A DNA stretch of 64,000 nt from Hofstenia miamia (lineage: Eukaryota > Xenacoelomorpha > Acoela), in contig SCFE01000005.1 in assembly GCA_004352715.1 (NCBI GenBank), forward strand, positions 491,556 through 555,555, read 5' to 3'. The notes under the pieces were generated by a model. It ran no database searches. It was not told the origin of the DNA and saw only the letters and a list, made by a program, of their open reading frames with translations. This document shows positions 43,721-56,500 of the stretch, one piece after another. Numbering within the stretch: the first letter of the stretch is position 1; every line of letters starts with the position of its first letter. Both the position numbers and the translations under genes were made by a program.

Positions 43721-45206
43721 AAATAAAATGCATCACAATTTGAGGGTTCAAGATTCTTGGTTTGAAAAATAATGGCCAACAACTTGAAGATTTGAAAAAG
43801 ATCGAAAAAGTACGATGAACTACAGTAATAAGGATGCTTTCTTGGAATAGATAACATCTTTTGTAATACAACTTAGTTGTGAGAATTTTGAAACAAGTCT
43901 GCCTGTAAGTTGCAACAACATGCTTCCCCTCTGGTGAATGGAAACAAAAATGATAGTTATTTTAGCAAAAAAATTAATATTGTTCCCACTTAAGCTACCA
44001 CTCTGCATTTCTCGTGCTTTAAATTCCAGGGTATAAATATGTTTCAATTATTTTTCAATTATTTGCAGGAAATCGTTGTTGTAGAAATTAGAAACATACT
44101 AGCTTAAGAAAGAAAAAATAAGCATTTAGAACTTTTCCAATGAATTGCCTTTACAATTTTTTTAAACAAAAGCAAAACTTTCTTCATCAAATGATTAGCA
44201 ATTGAAAAGGAAGCGCCTATTTTGGGAATCATTCCTCTTTACAGAGACAATTATCTTAGAAATTATGATCTGGTATCCATTTTTTGATACTAAATGCATA
44301 TCAATTTGAAAGTGAAATTGACGTGTTAAGTGTAGATAAAGTTTGCGATTTTAAAACAAAAAGTGCATTGTTATAATGGGATAATGCAGGTGATATGGTA
44401 ATTATTTCCATCAATATTTATTACTAATGGTGATGAATAATTTTATGAGTTAAATGTAGAAATCGCGAAAATAAACATTACTCGAATGTATGTAGACTTT
44501 AGAGATGTGCGAGACTGGGAACAGAGACCTATTTGCGCATAACATCAATATAGCTAAGCCAAATATAAGGTACACAGAATAATTTGTCTAATTTTCAAAA
44601 ACACCAAACGCAACATTAACATCAACTTGCATTATTAACAAATGGCTTAACCAAATTTCGAAAGTAAAACTGATGTTTTAAAGCTATCTTGTGAATGGAA
44701 AGGCCAAAATTACCTTAATGTACTGCTGATAACCTCATTGTGTCTTTGCAATTAAAAAAAATTATTTGACTAATACTACTTAAGAGATATGAGGAAAGCC
44801 TTACGTCTTTATAAAAATTTTGTTGCTTCTTTTTATAATAAAAATATATAACCGATTAGTTGATAGGAATAATTATACTGAGATCAACAATATAAAATAA
44901 ATCCGAGACTAATAACTATGGTAAAAGACAATCAATTTCAAATCAAAATTTGTTTCTAAGTCCTGTGAATACCTCAGAGTACTTTCAAAATTAACTTAAG
45001 AAAAACTTTAGGGGCAACTTAAAAATAAGTTATTTCGTTATCTATCTTAGTTTTACAATTTAATGGTATTCATGTTTGCAACTTTTAACTGACTTAATGA
45101 AAAGGTAGGTATTTGAGAAAATTATAAACATGGACTGTCAAAATATATTTGTTTATCAAATAATATTCCTATTATAGATGAGATATTGTCTATCCGACTG
45201 TTTTCA
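43721..45206. other. No gene seen
   Basis: AT-rich sequence with chance frames. Confidence 0.5.
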
Positions 45207-45214
45207 CACTAGAA

Positions 45215-45570
45215 CAGTGATGGGGCGAGTAGTACTCGTACTCGTTTCAGATTTTCGTACTCGTACCGAAACTCTGTCTAATACAGACGAACATTAATAG
45301 GTTCCCAAAATTAGCATTGATACCATAGCTATGGCATGAGCGTAAACTCTGATACATCCTCGCATTGTTTTATCAGTCATATCAGTCGGTAATTGAGATT
45401 AGCTCCCCCGAAAATTGTGTGATTGTCAGTAAATAACGGTGTTGTTTAAAAATGTGCCTCGATGTTTTTATTTAGTAATAACCTAGCAAGCAAAAGATAG
45501 GTAGGTACTCGTACACGTACTCGGTACTCGTACTCGTACTCGCAAAAAAAAGTACTGGGACCCAACACTG
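45215..45570. mobile_element. hAT MITE with TACTCG arrays (356 bp)
   Basis: The ends are CAGTGATGGGG and, complemented, CAGTGTTGGG. The flanks are CACTAGAA (45207-45214) and CACTTGAA (45571-45578), 7 of 8 identical. Both ends carry arrays of GTACTC/ACTCGT (45229-45272 and about 45505-45541). No coding. Confidence 0.75.
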
Positions 45571-45749
45571 CACTTGAACTGCGATTACTCCTTGAGAATA
45601 AATTTACTTCTGATGTTTCAATTGCGAAAATTTTCAAATAGAAACAAAAATTCTACAAATAGCAAATTCAATATGATTAACAACATAATTGGAAGTATAT
45701 GTACTTGCTAGTGTTTTTGAAGAATGAATAATGAAACAAACAAAAAATG

Positions 45750-45787
45750 CTTAAAGGTCATTTTGACCTATTGTCACGTGTCTAGTG
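45750..45787. repeat. TTAA-bounded piggyBac-like end
   Basis: AAGGTCATTTTGACCT, then GTCACGTGTCTAGTG, ending at TTAA (45788-45791). The architecture of a tip next to TTAA and a short palindrome (GGTCATTTTGACC) about 15 bases inside parallels 26497, 29343 and 57963. The opposite end was not found. Confidence 0.4.
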
Positions 45788-45791
45788 TTAA

Positions 45792-48704
45792 AGCAGGAGG
45801 TGATGTTGGACATGTATTATTTAGAACTTCTTAAGAATCTGGCATACAGGGATGACTTATATACATACAGGAAGGTGTTTCAAAAATAAGTGTAATAAGT
45901 GTATTTTGAACTAAATTAGTAGTGCGCTTATAAAGTGTATCAACTACACTTATTTTTGCTAAAGTTCGATAAAAAGTACATCCAATATAAGCAAGAAGTT
46001 ATTTTTAAAGTAAATGTGCATGCTTTGGCTAAATTTTGATATGAAAAAGTAGTACTTCAATTAAGTCTCAAGTCTAAAATCAATATATGAATATGGTTTA
46101 TACATAGAATGAAATAATACAAATAACTTTCACAGATTAATTATTAAATTCAAATCGTCTTACGAATTACTTTGAAAAAAAGAATGAAATTATTGCAATG
46201 AGTTACGTTTTGATATTGGGAAGTGCATTTATTTATTTTAATCTATTAAAGATAATATTATATATAAAATAATTGTGCACTTAGTTTTTTAAAATCCTTG
46301 CTTACATATATAAATATACTTCTGTCTGACGTTAAATATGATCGACCCTTAATACTGACTAAATATTTTTTGAATTTCAAGCCAAAAATTTCTTTTTATT
46401 TCCAGCTAATGGTTCATTGAAGCCACAATAAATACATTTCGTAATTTTTTTAAAGTAACTTATTGCAATTTTTAATAAAAAATAGTTGGACAGCCACAGT
46501 GTTATACTTATTACAAATTTTCAATAATGGAAATTACCACACATCAGGATTTCCAAATTTCATATAGGTTTGAAGGTAATTGCTTGAAAATGAGAAATAA
46601 TAGCTAGTTTGTCTTTTATGAAAACATAAAAAGGTTAAGGTTGAGTAAGATTAGTACCTTGGACAAAATACTTCAGTAGAACTGGGACTAACGTGAGACT
46701 TTGACCATAAATTAAAACTGATTTCATAGTATTAGTCACTATATTCACATTTTGGACAAAATAGAAGTTATGCTGTGCTACAGTTGAATATAGAACCAGA
46801 ATATTTCATGGGACTTACACCAAATTCAATGGAATAAAATTTTACTGAGACAAATAAAATTCTTTATTTAATATTGCGCTTAGGGGGTGGGGGTTCGTTG
46901 GATTTGGAAGGTCTGCAGACCTTTAAGTCACCGCAACCTCGCCGCTGTATTGAAGTAGATAATGCCTAAGCTTTAAATCCTATGCAACTATTTAGCTATC
47001 GAATTTTCTTCTGTAAAAACGCAATGGTTTAATGAATGCCAAAGATATTAGAGGTTGGCATTCCAGTCAATAAAAATGAAGGTTAATAAAGATACTGGCT
47101 TTAAAATTACATCCTAAAAAGAATGATGTAAGAACTGACTGGAATCTTTGGTACATTTCAAAGGAATGTCCTATTAAGTAATCTGGGCCCAACGTATTGC
47201 TGAGAGACTTCTCAATGGATCGATTTCTAGATCTATGGAATATGTAGGAATCTATGAATCACATTTTTAGATTCATATTTATTTCAGATTCATGCATCTC
47301 CATGTTCATAGAAACGTCTGATTTCTGATCATGGACTGCATAATATGGATATCAAGGGTATTGTCAATTAGCTTCACCCATCTTGTATATACTGTTTCCA
47401 AAATTATTGTTTCTGACTGCCGATAATATTTTTCAAGAAATTATAACTGAGCAAAGCTTTTGAAATATTGAAAAAATAAATACAATAAAAACCCCAAGAT
47501 AACTAAAATTTTAAGAAAGCATTTAATGGGAATTTTACTTCGCCGCTTTTAAATTCAATTAAATCCCAGCAAAACTGTTAATTCGAACAATTAAATTTGA
47601 TGCAGAGTGAATGCTTTCCTGATTTCAACTCTAATGTATTAAACAACCTTCCATAAGTTAAAATTTATTGTAAACAATAGAATGAAGTATTGTTTGCTGC
47701 AAAACGCCCAATTGCTGAATTTACTTTACTCCCATTATTTCATTAATTCAATGAATACTTAGAGTCTTTTATGTTGATTTATCTGTTCCAATTAATTTAC
47801 ACAAAAGTGTCGATATGTGCGTTTCACATTCCACAAATTTGAAATTCAAATTAACTTCTGAATTTAGAACATTATTCTAATATTATGTTTTCTATTGATG
47901 GGCTTCAAATTTATTAATAAAAACTTTCAATTAATAAGGAAAGACATCGCGATTCATTAAAAAATTATAATTAATTGTGCTTAAAATAACAGTATAAATA
48001 TCAGTTTTTCAAATTGAAAAAAGAACTTATTAACAACATTATGCATAATATTTTCAATCGATTCTATAAAGAACTTTAGTTTGTTAAATTTTACGCTAAG
48101 CATCAATGAACGTTGTCAATCGTCATTGTAGTGCTTTGATTGCCCTTAAACCGAGAGACAGTGACTTTTTTGATATGACCCATAAAATTTTAAATTGGCA
48201 TAAATTCACTTGAAGAGAGCTAAGTTGTCTATGTCAAAAATTAGGATATTATTTTCCAGTGGAGTTTGTTTTTCAACGATATTCTCGATTTGAAAATCAC
48301 AGAACTTTTTTAATTTAGTAGTAACTCGAAAATTAATGAATACTAATAAACACCAATGATTGCAACGATTGACCCAATCGAAAAATCCAACCATGTCTAA
48401 ATTCTAGCTCATTTTCTCTCCCAGCATGCAGAGAATTTGGCTTTTTCATTTTTTATCGCACAGCTGGAATACGAGTCTAAATTAAAAGCTCTGATTTTAA
48501 AGTTATTGCAAAAATATTGGTGGTCTGTATTGTCGAAATACTATGGATTTATTTTAAGAAGTTCGTAAATGACAAGCTTGACTTTCCAATCATGTTTCTC
48601 GATATTCTTTGAATAGATTTTGTTTTAGACCACACAATCGCTTGATATTTAAAAACTAAAAATTACATAGATAATATTCCCCAACAAGTTAGTTTTCAGG
48701 AACT
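45792..48704. other. No gene; 16-bp palindrome at 46908-46923
   Basis: AAGGTCTGCAGACCTT at 46908-46923 is a perfect palindrome within a locally G-rich patch (46880-46900). No coding or repeat otherwise recognised. Confidence 0.5.
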
Positions 48705-48712
48705 CTAATATC

Positions 48713-49078
48713 CAGACTTGTCAACGATCCGAGCTTCTAACCAGCCGAGGCGAGCTTGAGCACAGTATTTGATATACAACGAGCCCAAAACGAACCTATT
48801 TTAGGCAAAGCAAGTTTATAGTTCTGCTTGTTAATTTGATTATGGAGATTTTTCTTATTTTTTGCACTCAGTATGCCCTTCCTATAATCATATTTATGAA
48901 ATGCTTTTTAAATAATAGGAAGAGCTATGTAAAAAATTCTTTGAGCAGAATATTTTTAAGAAAATACCGAGCTAAAACGAGCCTCATTCAAAGATTTTAT
49001 GTGGCGAGGCGAACTTACCCAAAATTTAAACGAGCCGAGCCGAGCCGAGCTTGAAAATGTCGGCTCGTTGACAAGTCT
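48713..49078. mobile_element. hAT-type MITE with CGAGCC arrays (366 bp)
   Basis: The ends are CAGACTTGTCAACGATCCGA and, complemented, CAGACTTGTCAACGAGCCGA, a nearly perfect terminal inverted repeat. CGAGC or CGAGCC words recur inside both ends (48732-48790 and 48967-49050). Flanks CTAATATC and CTACTATT match at 6 of 8 positions, acceptable for an old hAT duplication. Confidence 0.7.
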
Positions 49079-49086
49079 GCTACTAT

Positions 49087-52034
49087 TCTCGCAATTTGCA
49101 TTGTAATATAAAAATATTTTTATTGAGTCCATGAATTAAACTCAAACATCAATTAAAGATCATTTTCTGAGATACATTCAAAATGTGATATAGATAGATT
49201 ATGAACTTAATGTTTAATTTGCAATATGAAAGTCTTTAGATGCGATCATTTCCTTAAACTTTATTTTTGTAAGATTTTAATATTTTTCCTATGGGTGCTA
49301 TCAATGCTATTTGATTATTAATATCTTTTATTTAATTTGCAATGATTGTCATTGACAATGAATTCTTTTTACTGCTACTCCATATATTACAAAGAAAAAT
49401 CGTAATTTCATTTTTTCGTACATTAACGGCATAGTTTGAGAAAAACTGTAAAAAAGCGTTAAGAAACGAGATTATATGTATAGTAACAGAAGCAAGGTTT
49501 TCAACTAACAATTAGGAAATATTTTGTAATACTTCGCGAACTCATTGCAATGCTTTAACAGTTGTCTAATTAAAATAAGAATTTTACAATACTGATTTCA
49601 GAATAAATCCTTTGAAGTACTTCACCTAGATCTGGCATTCAATGAAAGACAATAATTAGATTACAGGATTTGAAACAAATAACAAGCATATTGGATGCCA
49701 GTGAAACGACCTCTCACATTGTGTTTAACTTAATTAAAAATTTACATTAACTACTTTCATTTCTAACAACGGCGTTTTAAAGGCCAAAAATATTAATATA
49801 TTCACAAGTAGACAATTTCCATCCAAGGATGATGCTCGAACAAACATTTCTTTCATTTAAGGATTATGCACAAAGTACTTAATAAACTTGACAACTCGTA
49901 ACTACGGTGAGCACTCTCTCAAGTTCTTTATTATAGTCAGTGAATACACGAAACACTTCGTATATTTACTACGTTGATAAACTATACAGATTTTGGCTAA
50001 ATAGACGGTATAAAAATATTCCCTTCGCATAAGTTTGGAGATATAGTTGAATCTTGCAAGTTTGGTGGAGTAGAGTAGACCCGCTCTTTTCTGCAAGCAA
50101 AATACAGTGTATATATACTAGTAGAAGTCACATTTCATTTAAACCTTAGATCAAGTTTTCGTGTATTTTTGAATCAAATATTTAGTCCTAAGATCTAGAA
50201 AATGATTTTTAGTTTGTAATAACAATCATCAATTCGATGTGAAAACAGACGCTCATAATAATTGAGGCCAGCCTGGTTATAAAAGACCTTCAATATTTCA
50301 AAATAGAGTGATTAATGAAAAAATTTGGGACGAATTGAAAATTGGATTTATTTGATACTTTTCCAATATATGGTAAAACTTCATATTGCTATCTCTAAGT
50401 AAACTTTATGGTGTTGTGGTGGGGCGTAGTGTTTAAGAAATGTAAATTATATAGGGCCCAAGGCGAACTATTTTTAACACCCATCAATATTACAGATACA
50501 GACATCTATTTGATTTTCAATTTCTGATGGAAATTTATAAAACTAGAGTTTGTTTTTCAAAAGCTGGAAGCTTCGTCGTAGCTTTGTATATTCCTCAATT
50601 AACTTATCCAATGCTGGCGATCTAATTTTTTAATTAGATAAATTTGTAAATGGATTTTTTCGCATAACTGTACAACATCAATAATGAAAACACTAAAATA
50701 TTCACTTATCAGAAGTAATATTTATTTATTTATTTACTTACTTATTTATCTAGATAACTATGTTTTCTTGTTGGTAGTAGCACTATTACATTGCTTTACA
50801 AAACTGATATAAATATATTAAAACATTATTTCGCGCGAAACATTAATTAAGTAGTAAATGTTGTCTAATACAGCTTACAAACTAAATTAACATTTGCTTT
50901 GAAGTAATCGAATACTTTTGCAGTCGGGGAATTTGTTCTCTATATAAAATATAAAATCGCTCTAATTATTTATTTCCTGAATTCTCTCTGCCGTCAGGCG
51001 TATAAAATTGTAATTGTTATTAAATTTGCTAATAGTAATTTCAAGATATTAAAGAAAAATTTAAAAGAAAATTTGCAACTATTTGGCAATTCGCTACGTT
51101 CTATAAATTCAACGCTCAGTCTAAATATAAAATGAAACTGAGGACGCCCAAATTTCCAACATTGATAAAGTCAATTTTGTTCCTTTGAAATATTACTAGA
51201 TTTTGAATGTCATATATATATATACATGTATATATATGTGGTGTATAGGTACATAAAGGTACGAAAATGTTCACCAAATCCATTAGGAAATTGGAAAATC
51301 TTAGGATAATGCTACATCAGTTAATGACTACACCTCCCTCGTATTGATGAAGTTGTTAGTAAAGAAAATTGTTGTGCCTGAAAGAGTTGATGATTTTATC
51401 AATTTTTTAAAATTCCGAATTTTTAAAGTCATTCAAGTTTTCCCAATACCCAATTTTCAGCTAATAAGAAAGTCTAATTCTAATAAGTAGCAGTTTCCCT
51501 TTATGTAAACAGATCATTCAACTCCTCTTGATGAGCCCGTGCGTAAAATCAGAGATCTTAGTAGCGAGCTGGACGGGTTTGATAATGAAGTCGAAACATT
51601 GCTTTACGCATCTTTGCTTTGGCATTTGGATTCTTTACTAATTTACTAAGTATTTTTGGAAGAAATCATCACACATTTAAAAAATTCAGAGTTGTTTATA
51701 AGCGTAAGTGACATAGAAAGAAATGAAAATTTATTAAAACTTACTTTCTAGAAATACCTCAAAAGTAAAAACATAGAAAAGCTGAAATAAACTTTCTTAG
51801 GATAGATTTATTTAGCCCTATGTAACACGGAATTGGTTACAATTTGTGATGTTATCAAAAAATATTTCTAAACGCCCATAACTCTTGTACTAAATAAGAT
51901 ATCTAAAATTTGCAAATCACTACGTGGCAATAGTTTCTAATTTTGCACCTGAAAGGAACTTCAGTTGTCTGTTTACAGAAAATAAAATAGTTGAGGTTAG
52001 TTATTACTGCCGTGGGCTTTAGACCTCCTCATTA
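49087..52034. other. No gene; simple repeats at 50720-50750 and 51213-51237
   Basis: A TTTA/TTAC-type tetranucleotide run and an imperfect TA/TATG run are the only structures seen. Confidence 0.5.
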
Positions 52035-52260
52035 TCTGGTAAATGGGTACGGAAAAAGTTTGAAAATTTTTCAAATATCGAACTCTTCATTTAAAATAGG
52101 TAAATATTTTCATGTACTTCACTCACAGGAATAGTTTTTATCACAGAGGCTCATAAAAACAGGGGTGTACACTGATCTATGGATGTATTCCTTTTGCAGG
52201 TTTTTCAAACTTTTTTATATACATCTAGAAAATGTGGACAAAACTGTTTTCCATTCTAAA
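52035..52260 (+). repeat. Unclassified interspersed repeat C, copy 2
   Basis: Aligns with 24985-25140 as described there, with an insertion around 52150-52210. Confidence 0.45.
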
Positions 52261-53260
52261 GAAGCACTGTGATATTTAGGATTAACAATAGTGAATTCCA
52301 GCAAACAAAATGTGATACACATAAGAATAAACGCTAATTAATGAGCACTGATCACGGTTTCAAAAAATAATCTAATTTTGATGCTCGATGCACGTTTTTT
52401 AACAAACGAATTGTTTTACTATTCTGCATAGCTAATGGAACTAAGTATTACTAAACAGGATGATAGATTTTTTTGTATTGTCAGGCTTTTTAGGGAAGGC
52501 AAACAAAAGAGAAGGGATGTATCGTCATTGACGACATTATATTACAATTCCTTTGATATGTTCATGATTGCATTGTGTACTTATTCGTCTTCACTAATGC
52601 ATGATTTCTTAAAATTGAAATACTTTACTTTCCAATATTCGATTGTTAATGTAGTTTCCTTTAATAACCGATTAATATTAAAGAAATTCAAATAAAACGC
52701 TTAGAATTTTACTTTGAAATCAATCAATTAGTCCTATACACACTACATTAGACAACGCGAATGATGTAACATTTTCCATTATTCTAGCCACCCTATTCAG
52801 TTAAGCTTTTCTAAAGAGATTTATTCACATAATTTAGAAAAATTCTGCTAATAAGCAAATATAGGCAAAAAATACTTCCTTGGCGGATGTAATTATGCAA
52901 AAGATTTTTCTTTTACTTTGTGTTTTCTATTAATTCAAATATAACAAAATATTTTTCGGCTTGTACATTTTGATCTATATTACTCAAGGAGGAGGACATG
53001 GTGAAGTGTCCCCCACAGAGAAGGACATGGGCTGAAAATTCAGACTCAAGCTCGGCCCAGAAAGCTTTAGGTACGGCCCGAATCCGACACAGTCAATTAA
53101 AATATTTCATCCCATTTTTATAATAATTGTCAAAGATTTTCTTCAAATTTTTGGTTTGCAACACCAAAATTTGGTATGTTAAAAACTTCGAATCTCTACA
53201 GAATGAAATTGAAGATCTTAAGTTTACATTTAGAAGAGTAAATGATACTAAGGTAAAACT
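52261..53260. other. No gene; possible hAT edge near 53017-53095
   Basis: CAGAGAAGGACATGGGC followed by ctcggccc and cggcccg words resembles the hAT ends elsewhere, but no partner end or duplication was found. Confidence 0.4.
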
Positions 53261-53261
53261 A

Positions 53262-53894
53262 CAAACTGTGCAAAAAATGATAACTGTAGACTTTTGAACT
53301 AATCCTGATAAGTGTTTAACAGCCGTTTATTATCCCCAGACACACTTTGCAGTTTATGATTTATATATATATATATATATANNNNNNNNNNNNNNNNNNN
53401 NNNNNNNNNNNNNNNNNNNNNNNNNNNNNNNNNNNNNNNNNNNNNNNNNNNNNNNNNNNNNNNNNNNNNNNNNNNNNNNNNNNNNNNNNNNNNTATATAT
53501 ATATATATATATAGTTGCTGACTATCATAAAAATGAATCGGGGCATTAGCCTCATGTATGTTACTTTGCGATATGTCAAGATCAGAAAGAATGCTCATTG
53601 CATAAATTCCTACAAGACGATAAAAAGTGCAAAGTACAATAAATCATAACTATAGACTTCTGAATTGATCCTGGTAAGTGTTTAACATCATTAAACAAAC
53701 TAATTCAGCCGTTTATTATACATTTCTGTTTATAATCCAATTACTAATTTTCTGAAATATGTTTTAATTTTATATATATATATATATATATAGTTGCTGA
53801 CTATCATAAAAATGAATCGGGGCATTAGCCTCATGTATGTTACTTTGCGATATGTCAAGATCAGAAAGAATGCTCATTGCATAAATTCCTACAA
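53262..53894. repeat. Repeat A copies around (TA)n and gap
   Basis: 53262-53330 resembles the 1675-1745 end of repeat A. After (TA)n 53361-53381, the gap 53382-53493 and (TA)n 53494-53511, 53512-53728 is a full copy of repeat A. Then (TA)n 53772-53790 precedes 53791-53894, identical to 53512-53615 (104 bases). On the minus strand the copies read AMSILSDLDISQSNIHEANA without a stop, a possible but unrecognised coding end. Confidence 0.65.
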
Positions 53895-54686
53895 NNNNNN
53901 NNNNNNNNNNNNNNNNNNNNNNNNNNNNNNNNNNNNNNNNNNNNNNNNNNNNNNNNNNNNNNNNNNNNNNNNNNNNNNNNNNNNNNNNNNNNNNNNNNNN
54001 NNNNNNNNNNNNNNNNNNNNNNNNNNNNNNNNNNNNNNNNNNNNNNNNNNNNNNNNNNNNNNNNNNNNNNNNNNNNNNNNNNNNNNNNNNNNNNNNNNNN
54101 NNNNNNNNNNNNNNNNNNNNNNNNNNNNNNNNNNNNNNNNNNNNNNNNNNNNNNNNNNNNNNNNNNNNNNNNNNNNNNNNNNNNNNNNNNNNNNNNNNNN
54201 NNNNNNNNNNNNNNNNNNNNNNNNNNNNNNNNNNNNNNNNNNNNNNNNNNNNNNNNNNNNNNNNNNNNNNNNNNNNNNNNNNNNNNNNNNNNNNNNNNNN
54301 NNNNNNNNNNNNNNNNNNNNNNNNNNNNNNNNNNNNNNNNNNNNNNNNNNNNNNNNNNNNNNNNNNNNNNNNNNNNNNNNNNNNNNNNNNNNNNNNNNNN
54401 NNNNNNNNNNNNNNNNNNNNNNNNNNNNNNNNNNNNNNNNNNNNNNNNNNNNNNNNNNNNNNNNNNNNNNNNNNNNNNNNNNNNNNNNNNNNNNNNNNNN
54501 NNNNNNNNNNNNNNNNNNNNNNNNNNNNNNNNNNNNNNNNNNNNNNNNNNNNNNNNNNNNNNNNNNNNNNNNNNNNNNNNNNNNNNNNNNNNNNNNNNNN
54601 NNNNNNNNNNNNNNNNNNNNNNNNNNNNNNNNNNNNNNNNNNNNNNNNNNNNNNNNNNNNNNNNNNNNNNNNNNNNNNNNNNNNNN
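53895..54686. other. Assembly gap
   Basis: 792 N between repeat A and a Tc1-like element. Confidence 0.95.
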
Positions 54687-54690
54687 TGGC

Positions 54691-55796
54691 CAAAAGTTTG
54701 GGAACACATTCCAAATTTAGAAATTTTTGTATTTTACACTAAAAAACGCAACATAGAAACAATATAATAACACAATGTAGAAACAATATGATAACACCGT
54801 GTAGAAAGTAGATAGTTCAGAAAACTCACTAATATTTTGTATGTCGGCCATTATTGGCCAAACACGCAGCAATGTGATTTGACATTGACTCGACCAGCTT
54901 TCTACAATAATTATTAGTAATCTCTGTGCACCGTACCACTTTAATTTGCTCCTTCAGATCGTCGAGTGATGTGCATTGGCGATTCCTCAGACAGTTTTTG
55001 ATGTGATGCCAGCAATTTTCTATGACGTTGAGGTCTGGGGAGTTTCCCTGCCAGTCCTAGAGCAGCCAAAAGTCTTGTGATGCAATCCACTGTTTCACAA
55101 CTTTGGCGTTGTGGCAAGGCCTTGGCTGTGACTGTCTCGTTGTGAGGAACAAAATGCAGACCAACACGCCAATTCACAGTTATAGCACCCCCAAATCATC
55201 ACAGAAGGTGCTGAGCGGACAGTTTGTTGCGTGTAACGTGTGTTGAATCTTTGGTTTCTTGGTCGTTGAACGTGTGGCCGGTATGATGTAAACTGGCAAA
55301 TCTTGGATTCGTCACTAAACATTACTTGATGCAACATCTCAGGGGTGTAGCATTGGTATTGCCTGCAGAAGCGCACCGGTCTCGAATGTTCTTTGAAGAC
55401 AATCGGGGTTTGGCTGCCGGTTTGCACGATGGAAGGTCAAAGGTAATATTCAATCGACGCCTAATGGTGCATGTTGATACATTCTGCACTACCACACCTA
55501 GATTTGCTTTGACTTCGGAAGATGAAGAGAATGGTTGATTGACGACGTAATGGTGAATGAGCCGGTCAGTCTCATTTTGGTGAAATTTCACTACCATGGA
55601 CCATATTTCAAACTATAATGATATTGCTTTTTCAGTGAAAATGTATTGTGTTTAAATCTAAAGTTGTGTTAATTTGATTGCCTAAATGAATCTGTTGTAA
55701 ATTTTAAGAAAAAATTGGGAATTCCAGGAATTTTACGAAGTTTCCAGGAAATAGCATAAAACACCCTTTAGACAGATTACTGTTCCCAAACTTTTG
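54691..55796 (-). mobile_element. Tc1-like DNA transposon with internal deletion
   Basis: The terminal words CAAAAGTTTGGGAAC (54691-54705) and GTTCCCAAACTTTTG (55782-55796) are perfect 15-base inverted repeats. Both ends abut N gaps (3 bases away on the left), so outer flanks and TA duplications cannot be checked. The transposase lies on the minus strand. Confidence 0.85.
54829..55600 (-). pseudogene. Tc1-like transposase lacking the second catalytic Asp region
   Basis: Starting near 55597 (NETDRLIHHYV), the minus strand gives a DNA-binding part with TCTIRRRLN and SCKPAAKPRLSSKNIRDR. A shift then leads to QYQCYTPEMLHQVMFSDESK, with the first Asp, and SAPSVMIWGC. Later LHFVPHNETVTAKA jumps directly to PCHNAKVVKQWIASQDFWLL, so the roughly 20-30 residues that include the QDNAP-type second Asp are deleted. 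The end is intact: WQGNSPDLNVIENCWHHI carries the Glu, and the protein closes with LANNGRHTKY-stop at 54829-54831. Frameshifts and a stop (before DWQGN) confirm it is dead. Confidence 0.8.
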
Positions 55797-56406
55797 NNNN
55801 NNNNNNNNNNNNNNNNNNNNNNNNNNNNNNNNNNNNNNNNNNNNNNNNNNNNNNNNNNNNNNNNNNNNNNNNNNNNNNNNNNNNNNNNNNNNNNNNNNNN
55901 NNNNNNNNNNNNNNNNNNNNNNNNNNNNNNNNNNNNNNNNNNNNNNNNNNNNNNNNNNNNNNNNNNNNNNNNNNNNNNNNNNNNNNNNNNNNNNNNNNNN
56001 NNNNNNNNNNNNNNNNNNNNNNNNNNNNNNNNNNNNNNNNNNNNNNNNNNNNNNNNNNNNNNNNNNNNNNNNNNNNNNNNNNNNNNNNNNNNNNNNNNNN
56101 NNNNNNNNNNNNNNNNNNNNNNNNNNNNNNNNNNNNNNNNNNNNNNNNNNNNNNNNNNNNNNNNNNNNNNNNNNNNNNNNNNNNNNNNNNNNNNNNNNNN
56201 NNNNNNNNNNNNNNNNNNNNNNNNNNNNNNNNNNNNNNNNNNNNNNNNNNNNNNNNNNNNNNNNNNNNNNNNNNNNNNNNNNNNNNNNNNNNNNNNNNNN
56301 NNNNNNNNNNNNNNNNNNNNNNNNNNNNNNNNNNNNNNNNNNNNNNNNNNNNNNNNNNNNNNNNNNNNNNNNNNNNNNNNNNNNNNNNNNNNNNNNNNNN
56401 NNNNNN
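55797..56406. other. Assembly gap
   Basis: 610 N starting exactly at the Tc1-like element's outer end. Confidence 0.95.
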
Positions 56407-56433
56407 TAATATTGATACTATTGTGATCAGCTA

Positions 56434-56500
56434 GAGCAGGGCCCGTGCCTGTACCGATGAAAATAGGCCTGTTGGCTTGTCCGTGCTCGTATGGTAAAAT
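56434..56500 (+). mobile_element. Possible solo hAT end
   Basis: CAGGGCCCGTGCCTGTACC followed by GTCCGTGCTCG words resembles the hAT-type ends. 59345-59405 carries similar CCCGTGCCCGT words in the opposite orientation, but the flanks do not match as a target duplication. Confidence 0.3.

Noticed and set aside
51540-51605. ttgataatgaagtcgaaacattg, reminiscent of a PLE hammerhead half
   Set aside because: The CUGANGA half is absent and no PLE coding or adjacent (TA)n follows on the same strand.
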